Assembly (NCBI GenBank): GCA_035574315.1
Contig: DATLYW010000033.1
Span: 62,001 to 126,000, forward strand
DNA length: 64,000 nt
Reading direction: 5' to 3'
Origin: Candidatus Zixiibacteriota bacterium
GTDB lineage: Bacteria > Desulfobacterota > Binatia > UBA9968
Below, piece by piece: positions 18,193 through 26,780 of this stretch (position 1 is its first letter; each line of letters begins with the position of its first letter). Below the pieces are notes generated by a model that had not been told where the DNA came from, searched no databases, and was given only the letters and a program-made list of their open reading frames with translations. The position numbers and the translations under genes were made by a program.

Positions 18193-19497
18193 TCATCGGT
18201 CGCCTGTGACTCCCCCGTCGAGCGCGGGCTCCCGAACGGCCCCGATCAGGGCGCCGTACAGCAGCAACGGGATCGAGGCTGCAAGGACCATCGCGACGAC
18301 GATGTCTCCGGCCGCGGCGATCAGGCGGGCGGCGGCCAAAGGGGCCAGCACGCCCGCGGCGTAGTGCAAGGCCATGATGATCCCGCTGGCGGTGCCGGCG
18401 GCGCCGGGGGGCGCGGTTTCCTGGGCGAGCGCCACCACGAGAGCGGGCACCGACGCCTTGAGCGTGCCGAAGATGAAGATCCCCGCCGCAATTGCGGGCG
18501 CCGACTGGAGCCAGTAGAAAACGACGAACGCGGCGGCCGCGGCGGGGAGCGCGCTCAGGACGATGACCGGCTTGCGCCCGAAGCGGTCCGATAGCGCGCC
18601 CAGGGCGAAGGAGCCGAGCATGTTCGCAACGCTCAGCAGCCCCATGACCCAGCCGGTTTCCTCCAGCGTAAGCGATTTCGCCTCGCGCAGCAGCGTCGGA
18701 GTCCAGGCAGCCGAGCTCCAGAACACCGATCCGCCGACGAATTCGGCGAAGGCGAGAAGCAGGACGGGCGCCGCGGCGGCGTCCCGGAACGGGACCTTGC
18801 GCGCCGCCGCCGTGGAGCGGCGTCGATCGCGGACGGTGCTCAGCTGCAGCAGCATGTCCGCTGCGGCGATCCCCGCGACGGCGGCGAAGGCGGCACGCCA
18901 GTCGCGGGCGGCGATCAGCCGGCTCGAAAGCACGGCCCCGAGCGCGCCGCCGACGCCGTACGCCACGGAAACGAGGCTTGCGGCAAGGCCGCGCCGCCGC
19001 GGCAGCAGATCGGACATGATCGCGTAGAGCGAGGGCGGGGTGAAGCCGTAGCCGATCCCGGTGGCGGCGAGGGAGAGGAAAAACTCGGGGCGCCCGCCGC
19101 TCGCGCCCGCGCCGCCGAACCCGAGCGCCAGGAGAGTCAAACCGCTCACGAGCACCGTTTTCCTGCCGATCCTGTCGGCGAGGCGGCCGGCCGCGGCGCT
19201 GGTCACCGCCGCCACGAGCATCATCACGGCGAACAGGCTCCCGGCCTCGACCTCGGTGAGCGAGAACGCCCGCCTCACCTCCGGCAGCGAGATGCCGAGC
19301 GTCGCCACCGCCATCGAGGGCATGAGATTGGAGAGGGCGGCGGTCAGTGCCGCACGCCAGTGGCTGTCGTCGGAAGAGCTACGGGCGGGAGCCGGCGGCA
19401 AATGCCGAACTTCTAAAGGATGCGAAGCGGAAAAGCAAGACGCCCGCCTCGTTGCAGGTTCGCCCCGCGCGGCGCGACGCTTTGATGCGGCGGGCAA
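18193..19497 (-). CDS. Major facilitator superfamily transporter
   Basis: Twelve-helix MFS protein of up to 434 residues. The loop 2-3 motif GRLADRIGRKTVLVSG and its repeat GALSDRFGRKPVIV in the second half are both present. The first about 50 residues are charged and poorly conserved in look, so the true start may be later (around SHWRAALTAAL); the ATG at 19497 is kept because no better site is seen. The direction of transport and substrate cannot be read from the sequence. Confidence 0.85.
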   Translation of the reverse strand: MPAASKRRAARGEPATRRASCFSASHPLEVRHLPPAPARSSSDDSHWRAALTAALSNLMPSMAVATLGISLPEVRRAFSLTEVEAGSLFAVMMLVAAVTSAAAGRLADRIGRKTVLVSGLTLLALGFGGAGASGGRPEFFLSLAATGIGYGFTPPSLYAIMSDLLPRRRGLAASLVSVAYGVGGALGAVLSSRLIAARDWRAAFAAVAGIAAADMLLQLSTVRDRRRSTAAARKVPFRDAAAAPVLLLAFAEFVGGSVFWSSAAWTPTLLREAKSLTLEETGWVMGLLSVANMLGSFALGALSDRFGRKPVIVLSALPAAAAAFVVFYWLQSAPAIAAGIFIFGTLKASVPALVVALAQETAPPGAAGTASGIIMALHYAAGVLAPLAAARLIAAAGDIVVAMVLAASIPLLLYGALIGAVREPALDGGVTGDR

Positions 19498-19544
19498 AAT
19501 GGCCTATAACGAGGCAGGGAACTTGCCTGGAAGGGAGTCCGCTC

Positions 19545-20981
19545 ATGAGCGCCGACGCGATCCTGGAACGCCTGGCCGAGGATCTTGGAAGCCTGCTGAA
19601 GGAGCCGCCGGGGAGCCGGCGGGTGAAGATCACCGACCTCACGCCGCGGGACGGCCAGCAGTGCAAGCTCGCCACGCGCGTCACCACCGACGACCTGCTT
19701 CCGCTCTGCGCCGCGCTCGACGGCTGCGGCTTCTACGCCGTGGAGGTCTGGGGAGGAGCGACCTTCGACGTCTGCATGCGCTATCTCAAGGAAGACCCGT
19801 GGGAGCGGCTGAGACGGATCAAGGCGGTGATGCCGAAAACCAGGCTGCAGATGCTGCTGCGCGGCCAGCACATCCTCGCCTACCGGCCATACACCGACCG
19901 GATCGTGTGGAAATTCGTCGAGCGGGCGATCGCCAACGGGATCCACGTGTTCCGCATCTTCGAGGCCACCAACGACTTCCGCAACATCGAGTCGGCGACG
20001 CGCGCGGTGAAGGAGCTCGGCGGCGAGGCGCACGTGGAGGTGAACTACACGGTGAGCCCCGTGCACACGCTGGAGAAATGGATGGAGTACGCGGAGCAGC
20101 TGATCGACATCGGCGCGGACTGGCTTTCGCTCAAGGACGCCACCGGGATCCTGACCCCGTTCGACAGCTACCGGATCGTCCGCGGCATCAAGGAGCGGGC
20201 CGGGGACAAGCTGCCCGTGCTGCTCCACTGTCACGACATGGGCGGCACCTCGAGCATGTGCCACTGGATGGCGATCCTCGCCGGCGTGGACATGATCGAC
20301 ACCGTGCTGTCGCCGCTCTCCTTCGGCTCGTCGCATCCCGCCACCGAATCGATGATCGCCTCGCTCAGCGGGACGCCGTTCGACCCGGGCATCGACCTCA
20401 AGCTTTTGGAAGAACCCGCCCGGATCACCCGGCAGATCAAGGAGAAGTACGAGAAATACGAGACGGGTTACACCGGCGTCAGCGGCGACGTCTTCATCCA
20501 CAAGATCCCGGGCGGCATGATCTCCAACATGGTCGCGCAGCTCAAGGAGGCCAAGAGGATGGACCTGATGGAGGCCGCCTTGAAGGAGACGCCGAACGTC
20601 GAGCGGGATCTCGGCCACCCGCCGCTGCTCACGCCGACGAGCCAGATCGTCGGCGTTCAGGCGGTGCTGAACGTGCTCGCGGGCGAACGCTACAAGATCA
20701 TCACGAAAGAAACCGCCGACTACGTCAAGGGGAAATACGGCCGTCCGCCGGGGCCGGTCAGCAGGGAGCTGATCCGCAAGGTGATGAAGGACAAGGAGCC
20801 CGACTACTCGCTGCGCGCGGGGGAGCTTGCCGATCCGGCTGACTGGGACAAGGCGGTCGAGAATCTCGGTCCGCTGGCCAAGAGCGACGAGGACATTCTG
20901 CTCGGCGTGCTCTTCCCGATGCAGGCCAAAGAATTCCTCGCGCTGAGAGAAAGCGGTCAGCTCGGGCGGCAGTCCGCCTGA
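19545..20981 (+). CDS. Carboxyltransferase-domain protein (pyruvate carboxylase B / oxaloacetate decarboxylase alpha-like)
   Basis: DRE-TIM metallolyase of 478 residues. The active-site strand is DLTPRDGQQCK, the Lys strand is SLKDATGILTP and the metal ligands are in LLHCHDMGGT. These match the carboxyltransferase domain of pyruvate carboxylase/oxaloacetate decarboxylase alpha, followed by the PYC conserved domain (GGMISNMVAQLKEA). The C-terminal biotinyl domain and its MKM lysine are missing, so it either works with a separate carrier or has another reaction. ATG at 19545 has an AAGGGAG site. No biotin carboxylase gene is in the window. Confidence 0.82.
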   Translation: MSADAILERLAEDLGSLLKEPPGSRRVKITDLTPRDGQQCKLATRVTTDDLLPLCAALDGCGFYAVEVWGGATFDVCMRYLKEDPWERLRRIKAVMPKTRLQMLLRGQHILAYRPYTDRIVWKFVERAIANGIHVFRIFEATNDFRNIESATRAVKELGGEAHVEVNYTVSPVHTLEKWMEYAEQLIDIGADWLSLKDATGILTPFDSYRIVRGIKERAGDKLPVLLHCHDMGGTSSMCHWMAILAGVDMIDTVLSPLSFGSSHPATESMIASLSGTPFDPGIDLKLLEEPARITRQIKEKYEKYETGYTGVSGDVFIHKIPGGMISNMVAQLKEAKRMDLMEAALKETPNVERDLGHPPLLTPTSQIVGVQAVLNVLAGERYKIITKETADYVKGKYGRPPGPVSRELIRKVMKDKEPDYSLRAGELADPADWDKAVENLGPLAKSDEDILLGVLFPMQAKEFLALRESGQLGRQSA

Positions 20982-21025
20982 CGGAGGATCGCCAGCGCCG
21001 CGGGAGGCGACCCGGTCTTCGGCCG

Positions 21026-21934
21026 ATGCCCGAGCTTCCGGACGTTGCGGTTTACATCGAGGCGCTCTCGGAGCGGGCGCTCGGCCGAACGCTCCAGCGC
21101 GTCCGCGTCGCGAGCCCGTTCCTCCTCAGGTCGTACGATCCGCCTGTTCAATCCGCCGAAGGGAAGCGACTGCTCGCCCTTCGCCGGCTGGGGAAGCGCG
21201 TCGTCTTCGAGCTCGAAGGCGGGCTCTTCATGATCGTTCATCTGATGGTCGCCGGGCGGCTCCACTGGAAGCCGCCGAAGGCCGCAATCCCCCGGAAGTA
21301 CGGCCAGGCGGCGTTCGACTTTTCCAACGGCACGCTGCTGCTCACGGAGGCGGGCGCCAAGAAGCGCGCTGCGCTCCACCTCGTGCGCGGCGAGGATGCT
21401 TTACGGCAGCACGACCCGGGAGGGATCGAGGTGCCGGAGGCGGACCTCGAGGCGTTCGCCGCCGCGCTCACGCGGGAAAACCACACCCTCAAGCGCGCGC
21501 TCACGGATCCACGGATCTTTTCCGGAATCGGCAACGCCTACTCCGACGAGATCCTGCACCGCGCGCGGCTCTCTCCGGTGCGGCTCACGGCGCGGATGAC
21601 ACGGGAGGAGATCGCGCGATTGCATCACGCGGCGCAGGAGACTCTGCGCGAGTGGACGGAGCGGCTGGGGCGCGAACGGGCAGGAGGCTTTCCCGAAAAG
21701 GTAACCGCCTTTCATCCCGCGATGGCGGTCCACGGCAGATACCGCCGGCCCTGCCCGGTGTGCGGCTCGCCCGTGCAGCGGATCGTCTACGCGGAAAACG
21801 AAACGAACTACTGCGCGACCTGCCAGACCGAGGGGAAGCTGCTCGCGGACCGCGCGCTCTCGCGGCTGCTCAGATCGGACTGGCCGAAAACCCTCGAAGA
21901 GCTCGAAGAGATCAAGAAGGCGCGGGGTTCGTAA
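21026..21934 (+). CDS. mutM: Fpg/Nei-family DNA glycosylase
   Basis: Base-excision glycosylase/AP lyase of 302 residues. The N-terminal MPELPDV gives the catalytic Pro2 and Glu3 (the usual next residue is Glu, here Asp). The helix-two-turn-helix has NHTLKRALTDPRIFSGIGNAYSDEIL (in segments), and the C-terminal zinc finger is CPVCGSPVQRIVYAENETNYCATCQ in segments (C-x2-C...C-x2-C). It probably removes oxidised bases. Whether it is Fpg or a soil-bacterial Nei variant cannot be settled, so the symbol is tentative. Confidence 0.85.
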   Translation: MPELPDVAVYIEALSERALGRTLQRVRVASPFLLRSYDPPVQSAEGKRLLALRRLGKRVVFELEGGLFMIVHLMVAGRLHWKPPKAAIPRKYGQAAFDFSNGTLLLTEAGAKKRAALHLVRGEDALRQHDPGGIEVPEADLEAFAAALTRENHTLKRALTDPRIFSGIGNAYSDEILHRARLSPVRLTARMTREEIARLHHAAQETLREWTERLGRERAGGFPEKVTAFHPAMAVHGRYRRPCPVCGSPVQRIVYAENETNYCATCQTEGKLLADRALSRLLRSDWPKTLEELEEIKKARGS

Positions 21935-22018
21935 ACGATCGCTCAAGCCGTTCGAACCGTTCAAACCGTAGCCGTTCGACGGGTTTGAACCGCTCGAATC
22001 GTTCCCGCGATTCGAGCG
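21935..22018 (+). repeat. GTTCAA-type intergenic repeat, copy C
   Basis: Occupies the whole gap between the convergent glycosylase and LVIVD genes. It contains GTTCGAACC and GTTCAAACC units and their inverted partner GGTTTGAAC (21982-21990), followed by the hairpin described separately. Confidence 0.65.
21991..22018. terminator. Perfect 11-bp hairpin between convergent genes
   Basis: CGCTCGAATCG and CGATTCGAGCG pair perfectly around the loop TTCCCG, ending one base before the LVIVD stop codon. Together with the 9-bp GTTCAAACC/GGTTTGAAC dyad just before it, this could stop transcription from both sides. There is no T-tract. Confidence 0.45.
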
Positions 22019-23155
22019 CTAGATCTCCGGCTCCAGGATCTCGAGACCGTCGAGGCGGTCGACGAGATAGAGGAGGCCGTCGGGCGCGCGGAACACGTCG
22101 TTGCTCTGAACCGCCTTTTGCCCCCGGCCGGGAAACGGCACGTAGTAGCCCACCTCCCTGGGCGCGAACGGGTTGGACAGATCGAGCGCTCGCAGCCCGC
22201 CCGCGAACCAGGTGACGTAGTGGATGTGGTCGTAAACCTGCTCCGCCGGCTGGTGGGCGCCGAAGCGGCTTCCCGGCTTCGACTCGCCGTCGTACGGAAT
22301 CATGTAGTTGGCCACGGGGATCGGCCGGGTCTCCTCGGTGATGTCCACGACCCAGAGAAACGCGTTCGGCGTGGGCATGAGCTTTTCGCCGACCTCCTCG
22401 TCGGTGACGATCATGAAGTCGCGGTCCATGATCCTGCCGGCCAGGGGGAGCGTGGTGTGGGTCGGGCAGGGATACGGCGGGCTCCAGTCGAAGATGCTCA
22501 GCGTCCTCGGCCTGGACATATCCGAGATGTCGACGATGGCGAAGCCGCCGTGCCAGTAGCTGATGTAGAGCCGATCCCCGCGGCGGATCGGATGGTGGCA
22601 GCGATGGTCCCAGCCGTGCCAGGTCGGCGTCTCGCCGCCGGCCGTCCACTGGCCGGGCATCCACCAGCGGCCCACCTCTTCCGGCCTTTCCGGGTTCTTC
22701 AGGTCCAAGATCAGCGCGATGTTGCCGACGTAGCCCTCCATGTGCGGGGAAAGGTAGGCATAGCGGCCGTCGAAAGTGAACCGGTGCACGCCTTTGGCCG
22801 CGGCCTCGAAGAAGGCGATCTCCCTCGGCCTGGCGCGGTTGGAGATGTCGAAGATCTTGAGCCCGCCCTGGGGCTCTTTCTGAGTCTTGTAGCGCTCGTA
22901 GTTGACGAGCATCACGTCGCCGCTCACCCGGACCTTGTGGGAGTGGATGCCCTCGGGGACCTCGAGCTGCGCGACGAGCCGGGGGTTCTTGGGGTCGCGG
23001 ACGTCGATGATGGAAGTTCCCAGCGGCGGCTCGATGTGGCCGACGTAGGCGTAGCCGTTCTCGACGACGATCGACCCGCCTCCGGGGAGATCCATGCGCC
23101 CGACCTGGCGGATCTTGTGACGGATGCCGACAGGGGGATTGCCGTTCGATGCCAT
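22019..23155 (-). CDS. LVIVD-repeat beta-propeller protein
   Basis: Protein of 378 residues built of repeats with the LVIVD pattern: GTSIIDVRDPKNPRLV, GLKIFDISNRARPREI, ALILDLKNPERPEEVG, FAIVDISDMSRPRTL, LWVVDITEETRPIPV and LRALDLSNPFAPREVG. Such repeats fold as a propeller; no catalytic motif is evident. No signal peptide is seen. ATG at 23155 has GGAGGT seven bases upstream. Last gene of a long minus-strand run and 38 bp after an isochorismatase-like gene. Function unknown. Confidence 0.85.
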   Translation of the reverse strand: MASNGNPPVGIRHKIRQVGRMDLPGGGSIVVENGYAYVGHIEPPLGTSIIDVRDPKNPRLVAQLEVPEGIHSHKVRVSGDVMLVNYERYKTQKEPQGGLKIFDISNRARPREIAFFEAAAKGVHRFTFDGRYAYLSPHMEGYVGNIALILDLKNPERPEEVGRWWMPGQWTAGGETPTWHGWDHRCHHPIRRGDRLYISYWHGGFAIVDISDMSRPRTLSIFDWSPPYPCPTHTTLPLAGRIMDRDFMIVTDEEVGEKLMPTPNAFLWVVDITEETRPIPVANYMIPYDGESKPGSRFGAHQPAEQVYDHIHYVTWFAGGLRALDLSNPFAPREVGYYVPFPGRGQKAVQSNDVFRAPDGLLYLVDRLDGLEILEPEI

Positions 23156-23193
23156 GGGTTCGACCTCCGTTGTCTGCCGCCTGCCGGCGGGGT

Positions 23194-23832
23194 TCAGGCC
23201 CGGCTTTTCTCGATCATCGCGACGACCTGGTCGGTCGTGCGGACGCGCGCCATCCGGGGAAAGACGAGCTCCATCAGGAAATCGTGCGCGCGCTGATCGT
23301 GGGACGTTCCGCAGGCGTCGCTTACGACGATCATGTAGTAGTCCAGGTCGCGCCCCGAGTAAACCGTGGCGGCGACGCCCACCTCCGTGGAGCCGCCGGA
23401 GATCACCACGGTATCGATGCCGCGCGCGCGCAGCGCGAGGTCCAGATAGGTCTGGTGAAAGGCGCTCCACCGGTACTTCGGGATGTAATAATCGTCGGGT
23501 TGAGGCTCCAGCTCGGGGATGACCTCCGAGCTCTCGCTCCCCGCGTAGACGCGCATCGAGGGCTTGCTCACCTCGCCGCCGGGCCACGGCCGCAGGGCGT
23601 TGTCGGTGTCCGTCAGCAGGAGGGCCGAGGTCGCGCCGTCGGGACGGTGATTGCCCCTGGCGAAAAAGATCGGGATGGAAGCCTGCCGCCCGGCCTTCAT
23701 CAGGCGCACGGCGTTGTCGATCCACGGCTTCATGCGCGCCCTGGCGGCGTCGCCGGCGTGGTGATAGTAGCCGTTCAAGATGTCGAAAAACAGGATGGCG
23801 GTCTTTTCACGCTCGAAACGGTTGACGTTCAT
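23194..23832 (-). CDS. Isochorismatase-like hydrolase with Gly in place of the catalytic Cys
   Basis: Alpha/beta protein of 212 residues in the isochorismatase superfamily. The Asp of the active site is in ILFFDILNG and the Lys in YIPKYRWSAF. The position that is Cys in amidohydrolase members reads STEVGVAATVYSGRDLDY, with Gly. Known isochorismatases such as PhzD also have Gly here and hydrolyse a vinyl ether without a covalent thioester, so a non-amidase reaction is plausible. It lies 9 bp after the TrmJ-like gene. Confidence 0.85.
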   Translation of the reverse strand: MNVNRFEREKTAILFFDILNGYYHHAGDAARARMKPWIDNAVRLMKAGRQASIPIFFARGNHRPDGATSALLLTDTDNALRPWPGGEVSKPSMRVYAGSESSEVIPELEPQPDDYYIPKYRWSAFHQTYLDLALRARGIDTVVISGGSTEVGVAATVYSGRDLDYYMIVVSDACGTSHDQRAHDFLMELVFPRMARVRTTDQVVAMIEKSRA

Positions 23833-23841
23833 GCAGGCTCC

Positions 23842-24600
23842 TCAGCGGATCTTGATCCCGCGCTTTTGCTTTTCCTCAACGACCTTCCAGCCCCGCCCCG
23901 CGTACCACTCGATCTGGCGAAACAGCCCGGTAAGGATCCGCACGTCCTTGTCCTCGAGGCCGGCCCGCCCGAGAATCCGCCGCAGGGCGAGCAGGATGTG
24001 CTCCGGGTTCTCGGAGTCCAGAAAGCCGATCTTGAGGAGCGACGAGCGCATCCGGTCGAAGAGCCGCTCGACGCTTTCCGCCGGAGCGCGGTCGATCTCC
24101 GGCTCCGGCGGCGATCCCAGGAAGGCGACGTAGATCTCGTAAAGGCAGATGGCCGCCGCCTGGGCGACGTTGAACGATGCATAGTCCGGATGCGCGGGGA
24201 TCGTCAAGAGGAGCTGGCACGGTTCGAGGTCCCGGTTCGTGAGCCCATGGTCTTCGGGGCCGAACACGAGCGCCACCTTGCCCGCGCGCGCCGCGGCGGC
24301 GATCTCGGGCGCGAGCTCTCGCGCCGTGCGGCTGTGCCTGCGGTAGAGGCCGGAACGGCAGGTGGTCCCGACCACCAGCGAGCAGTCGGCCACCGCGTCC
24401 CGCAGGGTCGGATAGGCGCGCGCCCGCGCGAGGATGTCTCGCGCGTGCACCGCCATGGCCCGGGCCCAGAAGGTCCCGGTGCGCGCTTTGCCGACGATCG
24501 CGAGGTCGGTAAGGCCCGTATTCTTCATCGCGCGCGCCACCGAGCCGACGTTGCCGGAGCCTCGCGGGTGAACCAGGACGACGCGGACGTTCGACAGCAT
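23842..24600 (-). CDS. trmJ: TrmJ-like tRNA 2'-O-methyltransferase (SPOUT)
   Basis: SpoU/TrmH-type methylase of 252 residues. All three SPOUT motifs are present: PRGSGNVGSVARAMKNTG near residue 13, VALVFGPEDHGLTNRDLEPC near 108, and IPAHPDYASFNVAQAAAICLYE near 132. A C-terminal helical extension of about 85 residues is typical of TrmJ, which methylates position 32 of tRNAs. It is separated by 42 bp from the metzincin gene and probably co-transcribed. Confidence 0.85.
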   Translation of the reverse strand: MLSNVRVVLVHPRGSGNVGSVARAMKNTGLTDLAIVGKARTGTFWARAMAVHARDILARARAYPTLRDAVADCSLVVGTTCRSGLYRRHSRTARELAPEIAAAARAGKVALVFGPEDHGLTNRDLEPCQLLLTIPAHPDYASFNVAQAAAICLYEIYVAFLGSPPEPEIDRAPAESVERLFDRMRSSLLKIGFLDSENPEHILLALRRILGRAGLEDKDVRILTGLFRQIEWYAGRGWKVVEEKQKRGIKIR

Positions 24601-24642
24601 GGGGAGCAGGGCGCCGTTTCGCCGGGAGCCGGGACCGGCCCG

Positions 24643-25296
24643 CTATTCGTCGGCGAAGGGGCACTCGCGGTTTTTCAGGATCACGTTCCGGTTCTTCATA
24701 TCAAACTCGGAGCGGTATTCGAAGCGCTCGTGCATGACGGAGCTCGGGTCGTCGACGTGCTCGGCGCCGAAGACATGGCCCAGCTCGTGGATCAGAACGG
24801 CGACGTCGTATTTCGGTTCGTCCCGGATTCCGGTGTAGCGGAAGGGTTCCGTCACGGGCGCGACGACGTACCGGCCGAGCCCCTCGCGGCAGTTGCCGAT
24901 CCGGTCGACGCGTGGCCGTCCCGATCTGAAGTAGCGGCTGCCAGCTTCCGCGGTGAAGGCGATCACGATGTCGTACCGGCCGGCGGACTTCCTCGGAGAA
25001 AACTCCCGTTTCAGCCGGGACAGGAGCTCCAGAGTCGAAGCAACGGGTTCCCCCGGCCACGCCGCGGCGCTTTCGGTGATCAGCCGGATGCCGAATTCGC
25101 GCTCGTAGTAGTCGGAAGCGGCCTCGACGAGGCCGCGGACCTCTTCCGGCCATCGCGGGTTGCGCTCTCTCAGGCCGGGGCTCGCGAGCGCTTTGACGCG
25201 GACGACGCGATGGCGCGGCTCGGGGCCGACGGCGGCGCAGGAGGAAAGAAGGGCTGCGCTAAGGATGCAGCAGATTGTCCGTCGGCGCGTAGTCAT
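24643..25296 (-). CDS. Metzincin-type zinc metalloprotease lipoprotein
   Basis: Putative secreted protease of 217 residues. A lipobox LLSSC ends a short signal peptide (Cys 20), so it should be anchored to a membrane. The zinc site at 170-180 is the full metzincin consensus HELGHVFGAEH, followed by a Met-turn SVMHE. This resembles matrixins/archaemetzincins but the rest is not recognised. The ATG at 25296 lies within the end of the spermidine-synthase-like gene (38-bp overlap). Confidence 0.75.
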   Translation of the reverse strand: MTTRRRTICCILSAALLSSCAAVGPEPRHRVVRVKALASPGLRERNPRWPEEVRGLVEAASDYYEREFGIRLITESAAAWPGEPVASTLELLSRLKREFSPRKSAGRYDIVIAFTAEAGSRYFRSGRPRVDRIGNCREGLGRYVVAPVTEPFRYTGIRDEPKYDVAVLIHELGHVFGAEHVDDPSSVMHERFEYRSEFDMKNRNVILKNRECPFADE

Positions 25297-26773
25297 CGGT
25301 GAGCACCGGAACGTCATGGTCCGGCAGGGCGCCGTCGTAGTAGGCCACGCCGATGTCGCTGATGCGGTCCGGAAAAAGGCCGCGATCGAGCGCGGACGCC
25401 CGGCGGAGAATCTCTCTGATGTCGAGCCGGCGCTTGTCCTTGGTGGCGACCACGATCACGTTCTGAACCGTCTCGATACTCACGTTGTCGGGCCGCCGCG
25501 CGGCGAAGATGTAGGTCTGGGGGAAGACGCGCCGCTGGGTCTTGACGAAGGCGCGCGCGATCCTGCCCGACGGACCGGTGACGGCGCTGATGAGGTTGGT
25601 GACCACGATTCCGTTCGGCGTCAGCTTTTTCTGCGCGAGCTCGAAGAATTCGCGGGTCGCCAGGTGAAACGGCATCGCGTCGCTGTAGTAGGCGTCGATC
25701 AGGATGATGTCGTACAGATTCTGCGTCCGCGCGAGAAACAGGCGGCCGTCCTGCGCGTGAATGCGCAGGTTCTTTCCTTCGCGCACGTTGAAGTGGCTCC
25801 TGGCGATCCGGATCACCTCGGGGTCGATCTCGACCGCGTCGATCTCCAGGTCCGGAAACTCCTTCTGGACCTTTTTCGGGATCGAGCCGCCGCCGAGGCC
25901 GATCAGCAGCATCTTCCTGGCGTCGGGCCGGAAGACGAAGGCGAGCGAGGTGTAACGGGAGTACGTCAGCCTCAGCGCCGTGGGGTCGTTGAGGTTCATC
26001 GCGCTCTGCAACGTGCGGTCGAAGTACAGGTAGCGCGCCTCGTCGTCCTCCTCCACGCGGATGCGATGATAAAAGGTGTCCTTTTCCAGGATCGTGCGCA
26101 CGCGAGCCCATGTCGGTAAAGGCCAGGAAGCCAGCACCGACCCGATCACGGAGAGCGCCGCGACCGCGCGGCCGAGCGCCGGGCTCCGCAGCCGCACCAG
26201 CGGCACGACCACGAAGGACAGTGCGATCAGCGTGAGCCCGAGCGAGTGGATGATGTTGCTCACGCCCATCACGGGGATGAGGTAAAAAGCCGTGAGCAGC
26301 GTGCCGAAGATGCTGCCGCAGGTCGAGACCGCGTAAAGGGTTCCGGCGGTGCTTCCGACGGTCGCCAGGCGGGTGGCGGCGAGGCGGATGACGTAGGGCG
26401 AGATCGTTCCCAGGAACACGCCTGGAAGCAGAAAATAGATGCTGCAGGCGATCAGCGGATTGAGCCGGGTCCCGAAATCGATCCCGGCGATCCACTCGTT
26501 CACCGTGGGATAGACGAACGGCAGGAAAAAGATGAGAACGCCGGGAATCAGGAGCAGCACGAGCAGCTTGCCGTACGACGGCTCGCGGGCCGAAAGCCAC
26601 CCGCCCCAGTAGTACCCCAGGCTGAGCGCCGCCATCACCACCGAGATCAGGCTTCCCCAGACGAAGATCGAGCTGCCGAAATAGGGGGCGAGCACCCGGC
26701 TGCCGACGATCTCCAGTCCCATCAGGACGCCGCCGCTCACGAAGACGACGACATTGAGCAGCAAGTGTACCAT
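25259..26773 (-). CDS. Membrane protein fused to spermidine-synthase-like domain
   Basis: Protein of 504 residues. The first ~215 contain about seven hydrophobic helices starting LLLNVVVFVSGGVLMGLEIVGSR, as in the bacterial fused MFS/spermidine synthase-like proteins. The C-terminal domain has a SAM-type fold: LLIGLGGGSIPKK, then DAVEIDPEVIRIA, DGRLFLART and IILIDAYYSDAMPFHL. The Asp of DAYYSD matches the catalytic region of aminopropyltransferases, but real polyamine synthesis by membrane fusions is unproven. Starts 7 bp after the helicase gene. Confidence 0.82.
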   Translation of the reverse strand: MVHLLLNVVVFVSGGVLMGLEIVGSRVLAPYFGSSIFVWGSLISVVMAALSLGYYWGGWLSAREPSYGKLLVLLLIPGVLIFFLPFVYPTVNEWIAGIDFGTRLNPLIACSIYFLLPGVFLGTISPYVIRLAATRLATVGSTAGTLYAVSTCGSIFGTLLTAFYLIPVMGVSNIIHSLGLTLIALSFVVVPLVRLRSPALGRAVAALSVIGSVLASWPLPTWARVRTILEKDTFYHRIRVEEDDEARYLYFDRTLQSAMNLNDPTALRLTYSRYTSLAFVFRPDARKMLLIGLGGGSIPKKVQKEFPDLEIDAVEIDPEVIRIARSHFNVREGKNLRIHAQDGRLFLARTQNLYDIILIDAYYSDAMPFHLATREFFELAQKKLTPNGIVVTNLISAVTGPSGRIARAFVKTQRRVFPQTYIFAARRPDNVSIETVQNVIVVATKDKRRLDIREILRRASALDRGLFPDRISDIGVAYYDGALPDHDVPVLTDDYAPTDNLLHP

Positions 26774-26780
26774 GGTTCGT

